From Smittium mucronatum (Eukaryota; Kickxellomycota; Harpellomycetes; Harpellales; Legeriomycetaceae): a DNA stretch of 64,000 nucleotides. Below are positions 1 to 14,608 of the stretch, piece after piece. The notes below the pieces were generated by a model. That model made no database searches. It worked only from the letters and a program-made list of their open reading frames with translations, and was not told the DNA's origin. Where the stretch lies: NCBI GenBank assembly GCA_001953115.1, contig LSSL01000164.1:72285-136284 (forward strand), given 5' to 3'. Position 1 is the stretch's first letter, and each line of letters opens with the position of its first letter. Position numbers and translations under genes: made by a program.

Positions 1-277
1 ATCTGATTTTAACCAGAATATTAGTCGTTAGATCAAACAACTGTAAACCCATGCATTTTTTTTATTAAATTATCTGCTGCTAAATGAGCGATCTCTATTC
101 ATATTATTTATCGATCTTATAATTGGTCATAACTTTGATAGATCTAAATTATTACACAATAAAAAACTGAAGCCTTGATGATTAGATTTTAAATCATTGC
201 GCTCTTAAAATACACCCCTCTAATCACTCGCCTATTGCTCATAAAATCTACATCTCGATAGTTTATCAAAGTAGATG

Positions 278-334
278 CTATTCCAAGTATTTTTTTTGTT
301 TGTATCACGGAATTTTATTGTTCTATTCCAAGTA
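278..334. repeat. 12-bp direct repeats flanking a retroelement scrap
   Basis: The 12-mer ctattccaagta occurs at 278-289 and again at 323-334. The two copies bracket exactly the 33-bp segment that ends in a T-run. This is the arrangement expected of a target-site duplication made by target-primed reverse transcription. Confidence 0.55.
290..322 (-). mobile_element. 33-bp 3'-end scrap of a poly(A)-ended retroelement
   Basis: Positions 299-321 match 60,230-60,252 exactly over 23 bp, starting tttgtatcacggaatttt. Read on the - strand the piece contains aataaa, then attccgtgatac, then an A-rich tail, so it looks like the extreme 3' end of a retrotransposed RNA. It belongs to the same family as the longer copies near 46.0 and 60.2 kb. 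The matching 12-bp flanks support a severely 5'-truncated insertion. Whether the parent is a LINE or a SINE cannot be told from this piece. Confidence 0.5.
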
Positions 335-3300
335 GGAAATATTTTTAGGTGACCCAAAACAAATCAAATTCCTCCATTTTTTTTGGCCAATATCACCTAT
401 TCCCAATTGTTTCATCCCCTTGATTTTGTTATCAATTACTGGTTTCAAAGAATAAAAATCTTTTGCCATTATTTTAGATCTTGTATTTTAATCATGTGGG
501 ACTGTTAGCAAACAAAAATCACTAAAAAATGAAAATAATCAAATTCTCTAGTGATAAAACGTGTGAAAATTTAATTTAAAAAACTGTTAAAATGATTTCT
601 TAGGGCTTAAAAGAGTTTTTTTTATAAAAAAAAAATCGTCTATACATGCAATCGGCCTCTAATGGAGAAATAGATAAGTGTAACATGATACGATTTCTAG
701 GCCTTAAAGATGAAATTGTACTTTGAATTTAGCAAGATAAGTGTTTCTCCTACCGTTATTTAGCTTACAGAAGGTGGTTGATAAATTTGATTCTTAAATT
801 CTGATTTTAATGGCTTTTATTTTCATAAATACGCAGCTTAATTGATGTTTTTTGTGCACATAGTTTCTATTAAACCTCTATGCTAACTAATTTTCCGCAG
901 TTCATAATGCGATATTTGGAAAAGTATGTCAATCTTGAATAATTCAATTAGAACCTCTAATTGGTTTAATCCTTTTTCACAAAAAAAACTGAAAACAGAA
1001 AAAGTTTACAAAACGTTCAATAATAATAAAGATACACATTTAGATTTGGTAAAAAACAGCAATTTCTTTTTCTATAATATTGCTACAGGTTTACAGAGAA
1101 GATGCTCGCGAATTGAAAATGGATTTCAACATATCAAATACCAATAGCGATTTTTTTTAAAGTGCCAATTATTTGCATAGCAAAACACACACCTTTACGA
1201 AATTATTAATATACGTAGATCTAATAAACTAAATGTGTCAATATCCACTTTTGGCATTCGGAATAGGTTTAAATTTGTTTTTTGCCAGTAATTTGGTTTA
1301 AAACGCCTCGCCATTACTATTTTTTTGTCATAATTTCATACATAATTACTAGAACATCTCATTTCATAACTAAAAACGCACTAATGGAACTAATGCATTT
1401 TATGGAAATTACTGGATTGTTTGTCAGCAGACCAATATTTTATCCAGACGCTTTGCTTTAGATCAATATTTCGTGAATCAGTGTTTTTGTGTTAAAAACG
1501 GCTAATTATTATTTAATTCGATTAAAATGGTGTCACAAAAACCATCTATTATTTAGCTCTTTAGCGTTCAGGGACCTTTTTTCACTCTGAATAGTTGTAA
1601 ATTTATTAATTTGGTTTGATATAACATATAAATTGTCCTATCAAAAAACACGTTTTGTAATATTATTCCCAATTAGAAACCATTGTTGGGCTTAAAATAA
1701 TGGCACAATTTGGATTGCCAACTGCGAACGATTTATACAGCTGGCTTAAATATTTCTTTTGGCTCTCTTTTCCCAAGATGATTTATTATAAAGCCAATAA
1801 AATTACAGTTATAAAAAGGAAATTTTCTAAATCTATCCAATATTCATCTATTTTTATTTGAAAACTATGGCCTATCGATGGTTTTTGCAAAGGAATACCT
1901 TTTCTTAGCCATAAAAGATATTCATGACTATTTCTAGAATTAAGTGATTCACGTGCCTTATCCTTACCCTATTACTTGAGTATAAATTCATCTTTGAAAA
2001 TATTTTAGTAGTACCAAAAAGACTTTAAATTACCACACCCATTAAATATTATGTTAAAAAAGAGTTGAAAGGGTTTGTAATTAAATGATCTCTATATTAT
2101 TAAATGATAACTTACAATTAAATGAATTGTTTATTTGAACCCCAAGGGTGATGTTAATCGTATTGATCTACCAGGCTTTTCGGAATCTCGACATTTAAAA
2201 TACCCAAAATCTAAATAGAAGCCCATAATCACGCCAAGATTTAGATATCACCTGATCATTATAATCTATGTATTATACGTAGGGCATGGTCAATTAATTA
2301 TTATCAGCCAAAACCAATCAATGATTAATTAGCTAAATTTTCAAGCAAATTAATTGTTGTTAGAACAATTTACAAGCACTTTATTGCCCAGTATTGCTAT
2401 TGCTATTTTGTCAAAATGATTATTACTCGACAAAAACACACACTAATTTTTATCTATTGGTCATTAAATCCAGCTGTTAAAATCTAATTTCTATTTTAGC
2501 ACTTATTTTTATCAAGACTTATACTGATAAAAAATATAGTATCATCATTAAATTACACGATATTACTGGATAGTTTTATTTTTACTAATAATTTTTTTAT
2601 CCAAATGACTATTTTTTGTATTTAAATCATCGAATAAAATAATAGCATTTAGATTGATTAATCGAGTTTGAAAAAACAATTTAACAATTAATCGATTAAT
2701 CGAACCATGCCCAAATTAAACGCATCTGAATTAATACGAAGGCGTCTTATTTCATTTCTTTTTATTAAAAGGTCTAATCATTTAGAGCTTAGGTTATTTA
2801 ATAGTCATTTTGACATTCATTGCAGATATCCGTATAATCACATTTTGGCCATTGGTGTAATAAATATCTCTAATCAGAGATAATGGACAATTTCGCCTTC
2901 GGAAAAATATTGAAAAAATATGCTGAATAAGTTACTATAATAGAGTCTGTGGTGGTTATATTCCATATGACTTTCCGATGGTTAAAAGTACAGTAATATT
3001 ATTTAATTGAGCTCCAAATAATGGTCGAAATTTTCGCTTCGTGTTTATATATTTATTATAATAGCACTTATCACATTATCAGTAAAATCCTAGCTCGCTA
3101 TACTATTTAAATTAAATAATAAATACGCTTTTGATTTATTTAATGTAGTTCTTCCCAACCCACCAAACATATAGCTTGTGATATTAGACCTAAACTTTAA
3201 AAATAGATACTCAAAGATTCCATAAAAAAAATAAGTGTAAAATTTTAAATTTCTGCTTATAGTGATTAGAAGGTATACAAGACTGTATATAATTTATTAT

Positions 3301-6300
3301 AAATAGAGCTTATCGAAGCCCTAATGTTTAAAGGTGTTCGGATGATTAAAGTTTTTTTTGTTAAACTATAAATATTTCTAATTTTACCCTGTTATTAGTT
3401 TAACATGAAACTATTATCGCTGTTTCAAAATGAAGAGAAATATATTTTATAAATGAGGATAAAATAGAAAGTATTTTTATAGATAAAAAATACCTCTCAA
3501 TTTACAATGGATTCTCTTTTTCTTTTTCGGATTTTTTTGAATGAATAGAGTAAAAAATCATCTTAATACCAAAAGGCTCAATGGATATATGCATGTTGAG
3601 TCGTATATAGTAAAAATAACTATAATAAATTCACCATTTAAGGCCTGCTAATTTAAAAATAATAATCTATATATAAATTTACTTTGATTGATCTAATAAA
3701 TAAGGCTTAAGCTAAATAATTTTTTATTCTTAATTATTGTAATGGCCATTTAAAGCATAGAAAATAGTTATAGAAAATTATCTATAAGAGAATTAATTTC
3801 CATTTGAGTTACCGGTAGTTCAATAGAGGATATTAAGTTTTTTCTCAAATTCTTTAGAAAATCTCTTCTAGAATAACATTTGGGATAAAACTAAAAATAA
3901 CAGACTTAATTCAGATTTTAGTATTGAATTTCGTATCTAAAAATCAATTCGTTAAGGAATCTACGATAACCTTTAAATTTTTAAATTATACTTGACGATT
4001 GATTTCTCTGACTTTTAAAATACGAACCAAGGTATTCTTACCGATCCAGAGCATCATTAACTATGAAAATATACACTTTTTTAAACTTTATATTGCGATA
4101 ATGAATGGTATTGTTAAGAATTGGTTTGGTTTCGATTCAATCAATGATATATTTGATATAAATATAAAATATATCAAGACTATTAAAATAGATCAAAGAA
4201 AGAGAAAATTGGATATTTTAAAAGCGTGATGAAGGCAATTAGATTCAGAGTAAGGGTTGAAAGATTTTCTCTTCAGTCAACTATGTTTTCTTATTTTTCA
4301 TTCAGTCTTTTGGGGAGCGGTAATTAGAACTGAGATAAATATTTTGTGATAACAGGTTGCACAAATTTTACTTTGTAGATATTATCAAATAGTAAGATCT
4401 TTCTGAAATCATACATTATTCTATTTGCGAATGATTATTTATATACTATCACTGCAAAGGTGGCGTGAAAAAGGACGCTGTAAACCTTAAATTAGAAGAT
4501 ATTTATTTCATCAGATTCAGTTTGTGCAGAACCGTCGAAACAATTCTATTAAATCGAACAGAAAAAAATTAAAATCTTTGGAATAAATTGCTAGATGGAT
4601 CATACTGAATCAAATAAATAACTATCAAAACCCTTCAGCCAGTCTTGTAATTTCAAAATATTACAGTCCAGAGTAGTTATATAACCTCTTTAAAGATATC
4701 TAAGCGTTATTTATTTGGGTTTAATAATAACATCATCTACCTTAATTTTTTAAAGGAAATTTTAATTATTTTAATTGCAACCATATATCAAAAAAACAGA
4801 CATATATGGTCAAATACTGAATTTTAAACGACTAAAAGATGAGAAACTGGTATAAAAATAAAATAGGGCTTTGTGATAAAATAAAAAAAACTTATTATAA
4901 TGCTGAAACCTAGAACCACTAAAATGAAATTCTCATGAAAAAAATCTATGAAAGTAATCATTTTTCAGTTTTTTATTTTAATCAAATGTCGATAAATTTA
5001 AAAACTGGAGTGTAAATAAAATATGGGTCTCGGGTTTTCTAAATTTCCAGTAAAATATATCCCAAAAAATAAATTTAATTGACTGGAAGCTTTGTAAATT
5101 TTAAATTAAAATTTAATCGGCCTTCGAATAATTCTTTTATTATATGGAAAAATGAATTTCTGAATAACCAAACTCCCCCCTATTGAAACGATTATTATTC
5201 AAATCATCGCAAACTTATTGCAAATTCTATTTTTTTGAAAAATGTGTATAATTTAAACCTGGATTGAATTATAAAAAATTTATTTTTAACTATTGATTTA
5301 TAAGATATCAATATCAATATTTGTTATTTTTTTGTCTTCAAGGAGAAAATACCTGAAATCTAACAATTCTGTAAGATTTATGACAAATGATTTAAGCGCT
5401 TCATATGTGGATCAGTACCTGATTAACTGAGTCTTAACGTGCACATCTCTTTATTTTTATTTTATTGGATGTCTTTATTCTGAAGAAATAAAGAAAAAGA
5501 CAACTAGCTAGAGATATAATCCCAATACTTTTTTTCAATATATTTTCAATTCCCAAAAATTTAGAATTTATTTGTATTAAAAATAATATTATGGGATTTC
5601 ATTTTAAAACCTAAAAAATCAGCTGAGAAGATGAAAATATTTTTTGATTATGAAATAAAATTTAGAAAACTTGCTTTGATAAAAAAATTTATCCATAAAA
5701 TGAAAAAAATTCAATCTCTTTTAATTTTGCCTTTTTGATATTTCTTTATTTATTTGCAGCCATGGCTGATAATACAGTGATAATTAGAATTAATAATCAT
5801 TCAAAAATAACAAAAAATATATAATTCAAAGCATGAATTATTATTGGTTTTGATTATTAAAAAATATATATTCTTTTAAATTTTCGTGATATAAATATTG
5901 TACTAACATACTGATAAAACAATATTTTTATCGAATTAAATACTTCTTAAAAAAACTGACCAAAATTTTTTTTCTAATAATAAAAAAATAAATGTAAAGG
6001 ATGTGTTGAGACATTGATTTGGAATGCTACAATAGCTTTTAAAACGAGAGATATTATTATATAAATGAATAAGAATGTAAAAAATATATAAAAATCTCAC
6101 CTGAAAAAGTTAAAACCAGTGTATTAGTGATTTAAAAATAGGAGAATTTTAAGAGAAATTACTATTCTAAACTGCATAATTTTCATTATTAAATAAGTAA
6201 TAACCGAAATATTAAAACATAATTTTGTGGACATAAAAGGTGAATTTTTTCTACTAATGAAAACTAAAAAGAAAAAATAAGAAAATATCTCTATTGATAA

Positions 6301-8033
6301 TGATATAAAAATAGCATAGTATGCGAGAAATAAACAAATGAAATATGATGAAATCTGAAAAAAAAACTATAACCAAATTTTGAATGGTATATGTCTAAAA
6401 TATTTAGTTCTGATTAAGAAAATATGGATCAGAACATTTTAGCTTCCTGAAGACATAGAATTTTCAACTGAAACAAAAAATCCAGAATTAAAAATAAAAT
6501 AAATATATTTGATTCAAACTTGGATTCAACATAAACTCCTGTTTAGATGTTTATCCTGTGATAGTTTTATGAAAAAAAAAAAATCATAATTTATCACACG
6601 CCAAATTTTTATATTGAGTCGGTATATAGATAAAAAATATTACTACTTGTTTCTTGAAATGATATAAGTGAACACGGAATTATTCGCGTGAAATTCTCCT
6701 ATGGATATTCTATTTGAAAATCTATAATTTTGGAAAAAAAAGGCTCTTGGTGCTTTTACTATTGAAATTATCAGAAAAGACTTTATTTTTCAATTTTATA
6801 TCCAAAATAAAGCGTGTATGATTAAAAGATATTGATATTTCTAGGAAATTTTCACTAAATTTAATATTTAAGAGTTTAGTATTTTTTGAAATTAAAATTA
6901 TATGCCTCTTTTAAAAAATATTGTTAAAATAACTGGGAAAAAAAATCAACTTTTTTTATACCGATTTTTAAATCTTCAATTAGAATTATATTTTAAAAAA
7001 AATAGAAAAGAGCTTTAAGATTTTGGGTATTTTTAATTAGTTTAAAACTGGATCAGAAATATAAATATAATCATTATAGGAAATATGAACTTTTCAACGA
7101 TCTTTCAGCTAATTATACTCTTAATTATTCTGGATAAGCGATTTGAAATATGAAAATCTAATATTATCTATTTCATAAAATTAAAATAAGATTGGATTTT
7201 AATCAATGATAAAAAAAAAAATCCTATCTTTCGAATAAGAAAAAACTAATAATATTATATGAAGAATCATTTAGGTAAATAACATGCAATAAAAAAATTT
7301 AAAGCAATTAATTTCTGAATTTATTTACATCATTTTGGTATTTTTGACTCATTAAGTTTTTTATTATTGGCTTACATGTTTAAATTTTAGATGAAAAATA
7401 CTCATATATTTTTTTTTAAAAAAAATTCTTGATAATGAAAAAAATATTAATGGTAAAAGTAAAAAAGAACAAAGAAAAAAAAGAAAAAATGTTCTTGTTA
7501 TTAAAACGCCACGTTTAATGAATCCCATAGGAATAAAAAAAGAAAATTTTTTATTAATTTAAACCTATAATCTGGTCTTTTAGTTAAATCCAAACTTAAT
7601 TTAGCACATTAAGCGTTGATTATATAAAAAAAAGTATTAAAAAAAATCTAGAATATAAAATTGGGGTTTTTATATCTCCTAGAATTATAATCACGACGAA
7701 ACTATAGATATTTTTTAGTATTCAATAGAGAAAAATTATTTATTCAAATATTAGAGATTACTTTAAGTTTATTTCATAAAATTTCCGAGAAATTTTATGT
7801 CTTTAAAAACATGTTTATAAATGTATTATATACCTTATAAATGATTATATTAATTCAAAACTTTTCACAACAGATTTTTTTTATTATTATAAGAATGTAT
7901 TATAATTAGAAAAATTATAGCACTTTAACTTTCAAATTTCTTCTGTTAATGGTAAAATCAAGTCAAAGTATTAATTTTTGAGTGATAAAAAAATATTGGA
8001 ATCTTTTATTTTCTTGGATCAAATAGAAAACAA

Positions 8034-8072
<39 letters not shown>
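8034..8072. repeat. (AAT)n trinucleotide microsatellite
   Basis: About twelve uninterrupted copies of ATA/AAT in otherwise non-repetitive AT-rich sequence. No coding frame runs through it. Confidence 0.9.
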
Positions 8073-8439
8073 TACATTTTCTAGTCAATTCGAAATTTTT
8101 TAACCAATTAAACAGATATTTATCGACATAAATATGCAGTTAAGAAAGTTTGTGAACAGAAAATTAAATGGAAATATAAGAAATAAATTACCTTTTAATA
8201 AAATTCATTCTAATCTATTAAGTTACATAATGATAATTGAATTCTATATCTATTAATTAAAGTCATGAGGTTTTTTTTAAAAATTTAAAATAATTGATTT
8301 ATTTCTGAAAATAAATTTTATTTTATCCTTCAGCTGTTTTATTTGGGAAATTTCAATTTTTTTTATTAAAAACTTTCAAAAAAAATTCAATTGAACGATT
8401 TTTCTTATAATATTGAATTTTCTGCATTTAAATACTATT

Positions 8440-9480
8440 TTTTTTAACAAGGGCTATTATAACTGGTTGATGAAGGCTAAAGTGGCTATTATATTCCTTA
8501 ATAGTAGTTTTAGTTTGATTTTTTTTTGTTTTTTATGAAATTCTAGTAGTATTTATTTGTTATTTTTAGTTTTTTAGATGTGTTAATCCGATTTTCACTT
8601 TAAATTTCGATGGAAATCGCATAATATATCACTATAGCAAAAAAAATTAGTATTTTTTATAGTCTGATATTTATTTTCTATGGTGGAATAATTTGGTGAA
8701 ATTTGATTTTAATAATCGATCATGTATTTTTTGAGCAAATTTTGATTTTTTTTGCCAAAAATTGCATTATATAGTAGTGATATACTTTTGAGATATATTT
8801 TAGTATCAAAAGGATGATTATTATGACTCTATTTTATATAATTAATACATAGTTATATAAACTTTGTTAGCCCTTGCTGACTTTTAATGAAAGTTGTTAT
8901 ATTATTTTTTTTCTTGAGATATTTATTATTAGTTTTATATATTTAATTTTCTGTATTATTATAATGCAATTTTAAAATTTTTAGCTTCTTTTAGATTTTT
9001 ATCATCGAAATTCATTGTAGCTCTTGGATAAATTATTTAAAGGTTAAATTAGGTGTTTATTATAGATTTTTTGTTATATATTATAACTCACTTAAAATAT
9101 CCATGGTTGAATTTCTGTGAGCCAGTATAAGGCGCTGAATATTTATAGTATTTTTTGATGGTATACCTTGGATATTTCAGTTTTCAGAAGTTGATGGTAC
9201 TTGGAGATAGTTCGAGTGATTTCTGTAATTTTATTAATAGTTATAAGATATTATTTATTTGATTTACTATTTAACAATACATTTTTTAATGTTTTTGATT
9301 ATTATTTTTTAATTTAAAGTGGTTTAATTTATTATTTTTATTAAATTATTTTTATTTTAGTTGCTTTTATTGGTAATAATTGAAGTTTTTCAGTAATTTT
9401 ATTATTATTATTTTTCTTCTAGAAGCTATTATAGATTATTATTATTAAAGAATTAAAAAAAAATTACTATTTTAATCAGT
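8440..9480. other. GT-skewed AT-rich block
   Basis: The + strand of this kilobase is visibly rich in T and G and poor in C, unlike the A-rich flanks. Short inverted words (caagggcta near 8,449 and tagcccttg near 8,869) occur inside it. No long open frame is present on either strand. Strand skew like this could mark an old transcribed or retroelement-derived segment, but nothing in it can be identified. Confidence 0.35.
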
Positions 9481-12400
9481 ATTTTATAAGCTAAATTAAT
9501 TTGAGATCTTTATTTTGGGATTTAATTTGGAGAAAAAATTTTTCGAGTTTTTTTTTCCATTATGGATTTTTTTCAATTAAATATTTTTTTTTCTATACAT
9601 GTCAAACAGCATTATTTTTAAATGGAATTACCTTCAAAATATTCTACCTTAATATTTTTAAATCGGAATCTTTACATTTACATAAGTAAAACCGATTTGG
9701 GATAAATTATAATATTTGCAGCTTTAATTTTTTAGGTTAATTATTTCAGTATATATATTTGAAGAACCAGAGAAGTTTTTATCACTAATATATGGGAAAA
9801 TTATATTAAGATCAGAAATTTTCTTACTGTGTAAACCATTTAATTTAATTATATTAAATTATCAAGCAAATAAAAAAAATTATCTAAGATAATAAAATTT
9901 AATATTCTTCCAATAGAAAATGTATTATGTAATTTAAATTATTATATAATTTTACCATTTTATTTTTGAAAATTTCATAATCTAAAAAAGTAATTCGATT
10001 TTAATATATAATTTATCGTTGTTAAAGAGAATCTCCATCATGTGCAATCTTTTAGATTTCATAATTAGAGACTTTTTCTATAAATATTTTGAATATTTTA
10101 TTTAATTTTATAAAATAAAATCGTATTAAATCCACTTATTTTTGTTATTTTAAATATATTTGTTTAAATTTAAAAATAAATCGATTTGTGGAAAGTAGTT
10201 TGATTAGTAAAAAAAAAAAATTAGTTTTTTCTATGATCTGCAGGATACCCAGAAATATTTTTTAGTCATTATTATATAGATATATTATAAAATATTTTGT
10301 AAATAAATTTAATAACCAAGAAAAACCGATTTTTTTGAAAAAAAAAGATTAAAAGACTGGTATAAATATTAACGAAAAAAAATCTTATTGATTTACTATT
10401 TTTTACAAAAGAATAATTATGCAGTGTAAATTTTGTATTTAAGGAGTTTATTAGAAATATTATTAGTTGAAAAGTACCCCAAAAAACGTCTGTAGAAACC
10501 AATTTTTTATTAAAAATAAATTAGACTTTTATAGCAAATACCGTGGAAAGTTTCTTAGTTAAATATTTATATGAATTAATATCTCGAAAAAAAAAATTTC
10601 TTGGTATTTTGAGTTTATTGGATTAATAAAAATAATCACAGCTAAATTCGTTCTATAAAGCCGATTATGCAAATACCGATAGTCTTTAGTAACTTTACAT
10701 CCATTTTGGAAATGCTGAGTTAGAAAATAAAGTAAATTCCAAAATTAATATGCCGAGAGTTTTTATAATTAACCACGTTTAGTTTCTAATAGAGTTTTTA
10801 AGGTTAAAAATCTCATAACGGACATCTCTTTCAAAAAATTTCTTTCTTTTAAGATTTAAAAAATTTGTTAAAAGAAATTTAAGTCGCCTCTGAGACCAAT
10901 GAAAATCAAAAAAATATGTTGAAAAAAATTAAAATTCCTCATTTTTTTTAATAAGAAATTTTTATTTATAATTTAAATTTTGAAATAAATAATAATCTAG
11001 ATATTTTTCTTTGATATAATTAGAAAACAGGAATAAAGAAAAAAATTAATATAGAGCTTTTTGCTTCAAATATAATATCTTATGTAATTAAAAAAAAACC
11101 ACTAGTTTAATTAAACCAAGATTATTCTTCTTATATATTCTATTTAGTAGTAATAATCCGAAAAAAAGAAATGAAATTAGTGAATCCGCGATTAAAGGTG
11201 ATTATCTATCATAAATGTTATTTTATCTCATGTAAAGAACTAGTTTTAGTCGTCAAATAATATTTAGATGATTTTTTTATATAATTTAGTTCAAACTGCC
11301 TCATTAATATTACTTTATCATAACAAAAATACTTATTTCAGAAACAAATTTAATTTTAAAACGTAAATTTACATTAATTTTTAGTATTTTTTAATATCTT
11401 TTAATATTTTCTGGTCATTTTTTTAAAATATAATCTCCTTTTTTTATGGATTAACCATTTTTTAAATCCATATTATTAAATTAAATTAATCTGGAGCGCA
11501 GTTTTAGTTTATTGTGGATAAAAAAAATCTACACTTAGTTCAATTTAACTAATTAGATTGCCTATTTTAAATGTTTAAATATTTAAGCGTTCTTTTTTTG
11601 CGTTAATCCCCTTACTTTTATTTATTTTTTTATTTTAAAAAAGCTGTTTTAATTTTGGGATAATACAAGAAAAATAAATACCTGTTTCGATAAAGATTAA
11701 ACTCGATTTTTATAAAAAATTGAATATTTTATAGGTTTAGAACTTGAACACTTGGAAAAACTTCTGATTTTTTGATAAAATATATAGCACAAAATTCAAT
11801 CCGTTAGTTTTTTTATTCATATTAACCGGAAATTTGAAAGAATAAATTAAATTTAATCGGGGATAAAAATTCAACCATTTGATTTAATTCAAATTAAGAT
11901 GGGTTTTTTAATTTTATTCAATAATAAATACTGAGATTTAATTTTTTTTTTAATTCACATCAGATATTAAAAATAATAATTATTCAAGCTTGGGAGCTAG
12001 CTGAATAATGTTGCTTGATAGTCTAGGATCCATTTAAAAACAACAATTAATACATTTTGATTATTATTAAAAACATAAATAAATATTTAATTTATGCTGA
12101 AATTAATAATTATATTATTGCATAATTTTTTGCCTAAATTACATATTATTCTTCAATTATTACCGAATATTATGTTCCAAAAATTAGTTCATAATACCTT
12201 AAGGATCTAACTAACCAAATAACAACCATGTACACGTAAGGATCACAATAATATACAGCATACATATAATTTAACTTCATTATTTATAGGGTAATTTGTT
12301 AAAATAGAAAGATTTTACAAAATAATTGCAAAATTAGACAAAATTAAAATTATTTCCTAAGGCTATTTGTTTTAATCAATTGATTAATTATGTGGAGAAT

Positions 12401-13612
12401 AGAAATTGATAATAAATCTTGGGTTTTTTATTTGAAAACTCCAGAAAATCAATTTCCTTCAATTTTTTATATTAGCTTTAACTTGCCCATTTTAGCAAAC
12501 CCAGAAAAAGTACAAAATTATCACATTTTAGAAGTTAAATTAGTGTAGTTTACCTTTTACAGAAAAATATTGAAGGAAAATGTGAACGAGAGGAAGAATT
12601 TAATTTAATTTAACTAAAATGATGAGTTTATCTTAAATATGATAAATTAAATAGTTAAATAGATATAATTGATATTTTCATAATTTTAATTTCTGATTTG
12701 ATACTACTCTTAACCCCTGCTGAAAATATATTTTATAAAAAAGTGGATTTATACTATATTAGATCCAAAAAAAAGCTGTGAAAACTAATTATTTGCCTCT
12801 AGTTTAAATCGATTCAAATTAAAACCGGGTCTTGAATCTCAAGATTATTTTTTATGGGTTTATTTTGATTTATCATATTAATGAAATGTGATAAAAGCAT
12901 ATAAAAAGCATCCCTTTCAGTCGAAATATCACAATTATTGGTGATAAATGTAAATTATATTTTCAATATATATGAAGTATATCACTCTACTATAAAATTT
13001 AGGTGTTTAAAAAAAAAAATCAAACGTTTCGAAGACATGTTAAACTTCTAACTGTTATTTAAATTTAAAAAATGTTTATATAAAAACTAAAATTAAGCTT
13101 GAAATAAGAAATTTTTATAATGATATATTTATGCTATTACTGTTTGAACTTCTAAATTTAAATGTATCCCTCATAAAAAATTATTTAAAAAAGCAATTAA
13201 ACACTATGGGAATCATATGCAAAATTAATTTTCTGCTTTATTATTTTATATTTCTCGATTATAAATACAGATTATAAATCTAAATTTTATCGAAAACCCC
13301 ATTCTTAATGTAAAGAATAAGTGCCATGTTAATTATCATGGATTGGATTTTATTTTCAATATCCATATTTTATTATTTATTAAATAAAATAATATTAATG
13401 AGACCGATGTTGATTATATAAGGTTCAATATTTTTCAAGCAAAATTAAGTATTGATGTGAACTCAAATCTTGATTATTGTCTTCAGATGTTTTTATTTTA
13501 TAAAATATATAATGGTAAATTCAAAATGCCAATTTAGTTAAATTTAGCTTTCTTAAATCACAAGTAAAAATTTTTTTATTTGATAAATATTAAATTGACA
13601 ATCAATTAAATT

Positions 13613-13638
13613 TAAAATATAAAATATAAAATATAAAT
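13613..13638. repeat. short (TAAAATA)n tandem repeat
   Basis: Three to four copies of a 7-bp A/T unit in tandem. Confidence 0.7.
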
Positions 13639-14003
13639 GAATTTTCAACTTTTTATTTCAAGAAGGCGAAATTTTTATCTTTATGCGTAAATCAACAAAA
13701 ATAAAAAAGATTTTTCATCCTTTCAACTTTATAACTAATCAACAATCCTTCATTTTCAAAATAACTCCTGTCTTTTTTTTAGCTTGTGGTATATACTTTT
13801 GTGCAATAAATTTCAATACTCTTTAAATTGATGTAAATTGGATTCTTTTGAATTAAGCCTCTTTTTAACTTATGTAAAATTTTAAGATTTATTCGATTAC
13901 GGAGCCTAAATTTTTTTGAAATACATTCCCACATTCCCCATAAAAATTTAATTTAATAGCGATTATTTTTTGGTTTTTAAATAAAGCTTTAAAAATACTA
14001 TTA

Positions 14004-14022
14004 ATATATATATATATATATT
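14004..14022. repeat. (AT)n microsatellite
   Basis: Uninterrupted TA dinucleotide run. Shorter runs of the same kind occur near 33.72, 44.67, 48.96 and 50.60 kb. Confidence 0.85.
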
Positions 14023-14425
14023 ATGCGTAATTCTAGTTTTAAAGGTGATTTTTTAACTTGTGCTTTTCTTATTGACATTATATATTTAATATAATGAACT
14101 GAAAGTTCCACATTTGAAACTGAAATTAAATAACATTTCCATTTTGGGGATATTCAATAATAAATGTAAACAAAAAAACTCCATGTTTATATTAAGGGCT
14201 ATATTTAGTATAAATTATCTCCCAATCTATTTATTTATAAGTTAATCTACCCTAAGCTAACGTCTGAAATGAGGTTAACTGTGAATTTTTTCTGGGTATA
14301 TTAAAATGAGCAAAAGTTAATATAAAAAATTATATTAAATTAAATTGATTTTCTGGGGTTTTAAATAAAAATCTTGGAATTTGATATCAATTTCTATTCG
14401 CCACACAATAAAACAATCAATCAAA

Positions 14426-14608
14426 TCAAACCGCCTTAGTAAAATCATTAATTTTGTCTAATTTTGCAATTATTTTGTGAAATATGTCCATTTGAGCAAT
14501 TTCAGCAATTTCACCTGGTTTATATAATACTGATTTTACTAAATATCCAAACTTATATTCTACAAAAAAAAAATCCAAGTATATATATCTTATATGTTTT
14601 GTCTCCAA
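14426..14608 (-). other. unrecognised 60-codon open frame
   Basis: A frame of 60 codons opens with ATG at 14,608. Its product is less biased to K, N, I and F than other desert frames; it includes the stretch YKPGEIAEIAQMDIFHKII. I do not recognise it. No splice-site pattern or neighbour supports a gene, and the opposite strand is also open over most of the segment. It may be a scrap of decayed coding sequence or chance. Confidence 0.15.

Noticed and set aside
926..1147. 73-codon + strand frame
   Set aside because: ATG-initiated but Asn/Lys-rich, with no recognisable domain or neighbouring exon; compatible with chance.
3999..4229. 76-codon + strand frame and protein-like traces up to 4.6 kb
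   Set aside because: No motif could be matched to a family and the frames do not join; possibly very old coding debris but not supportable.
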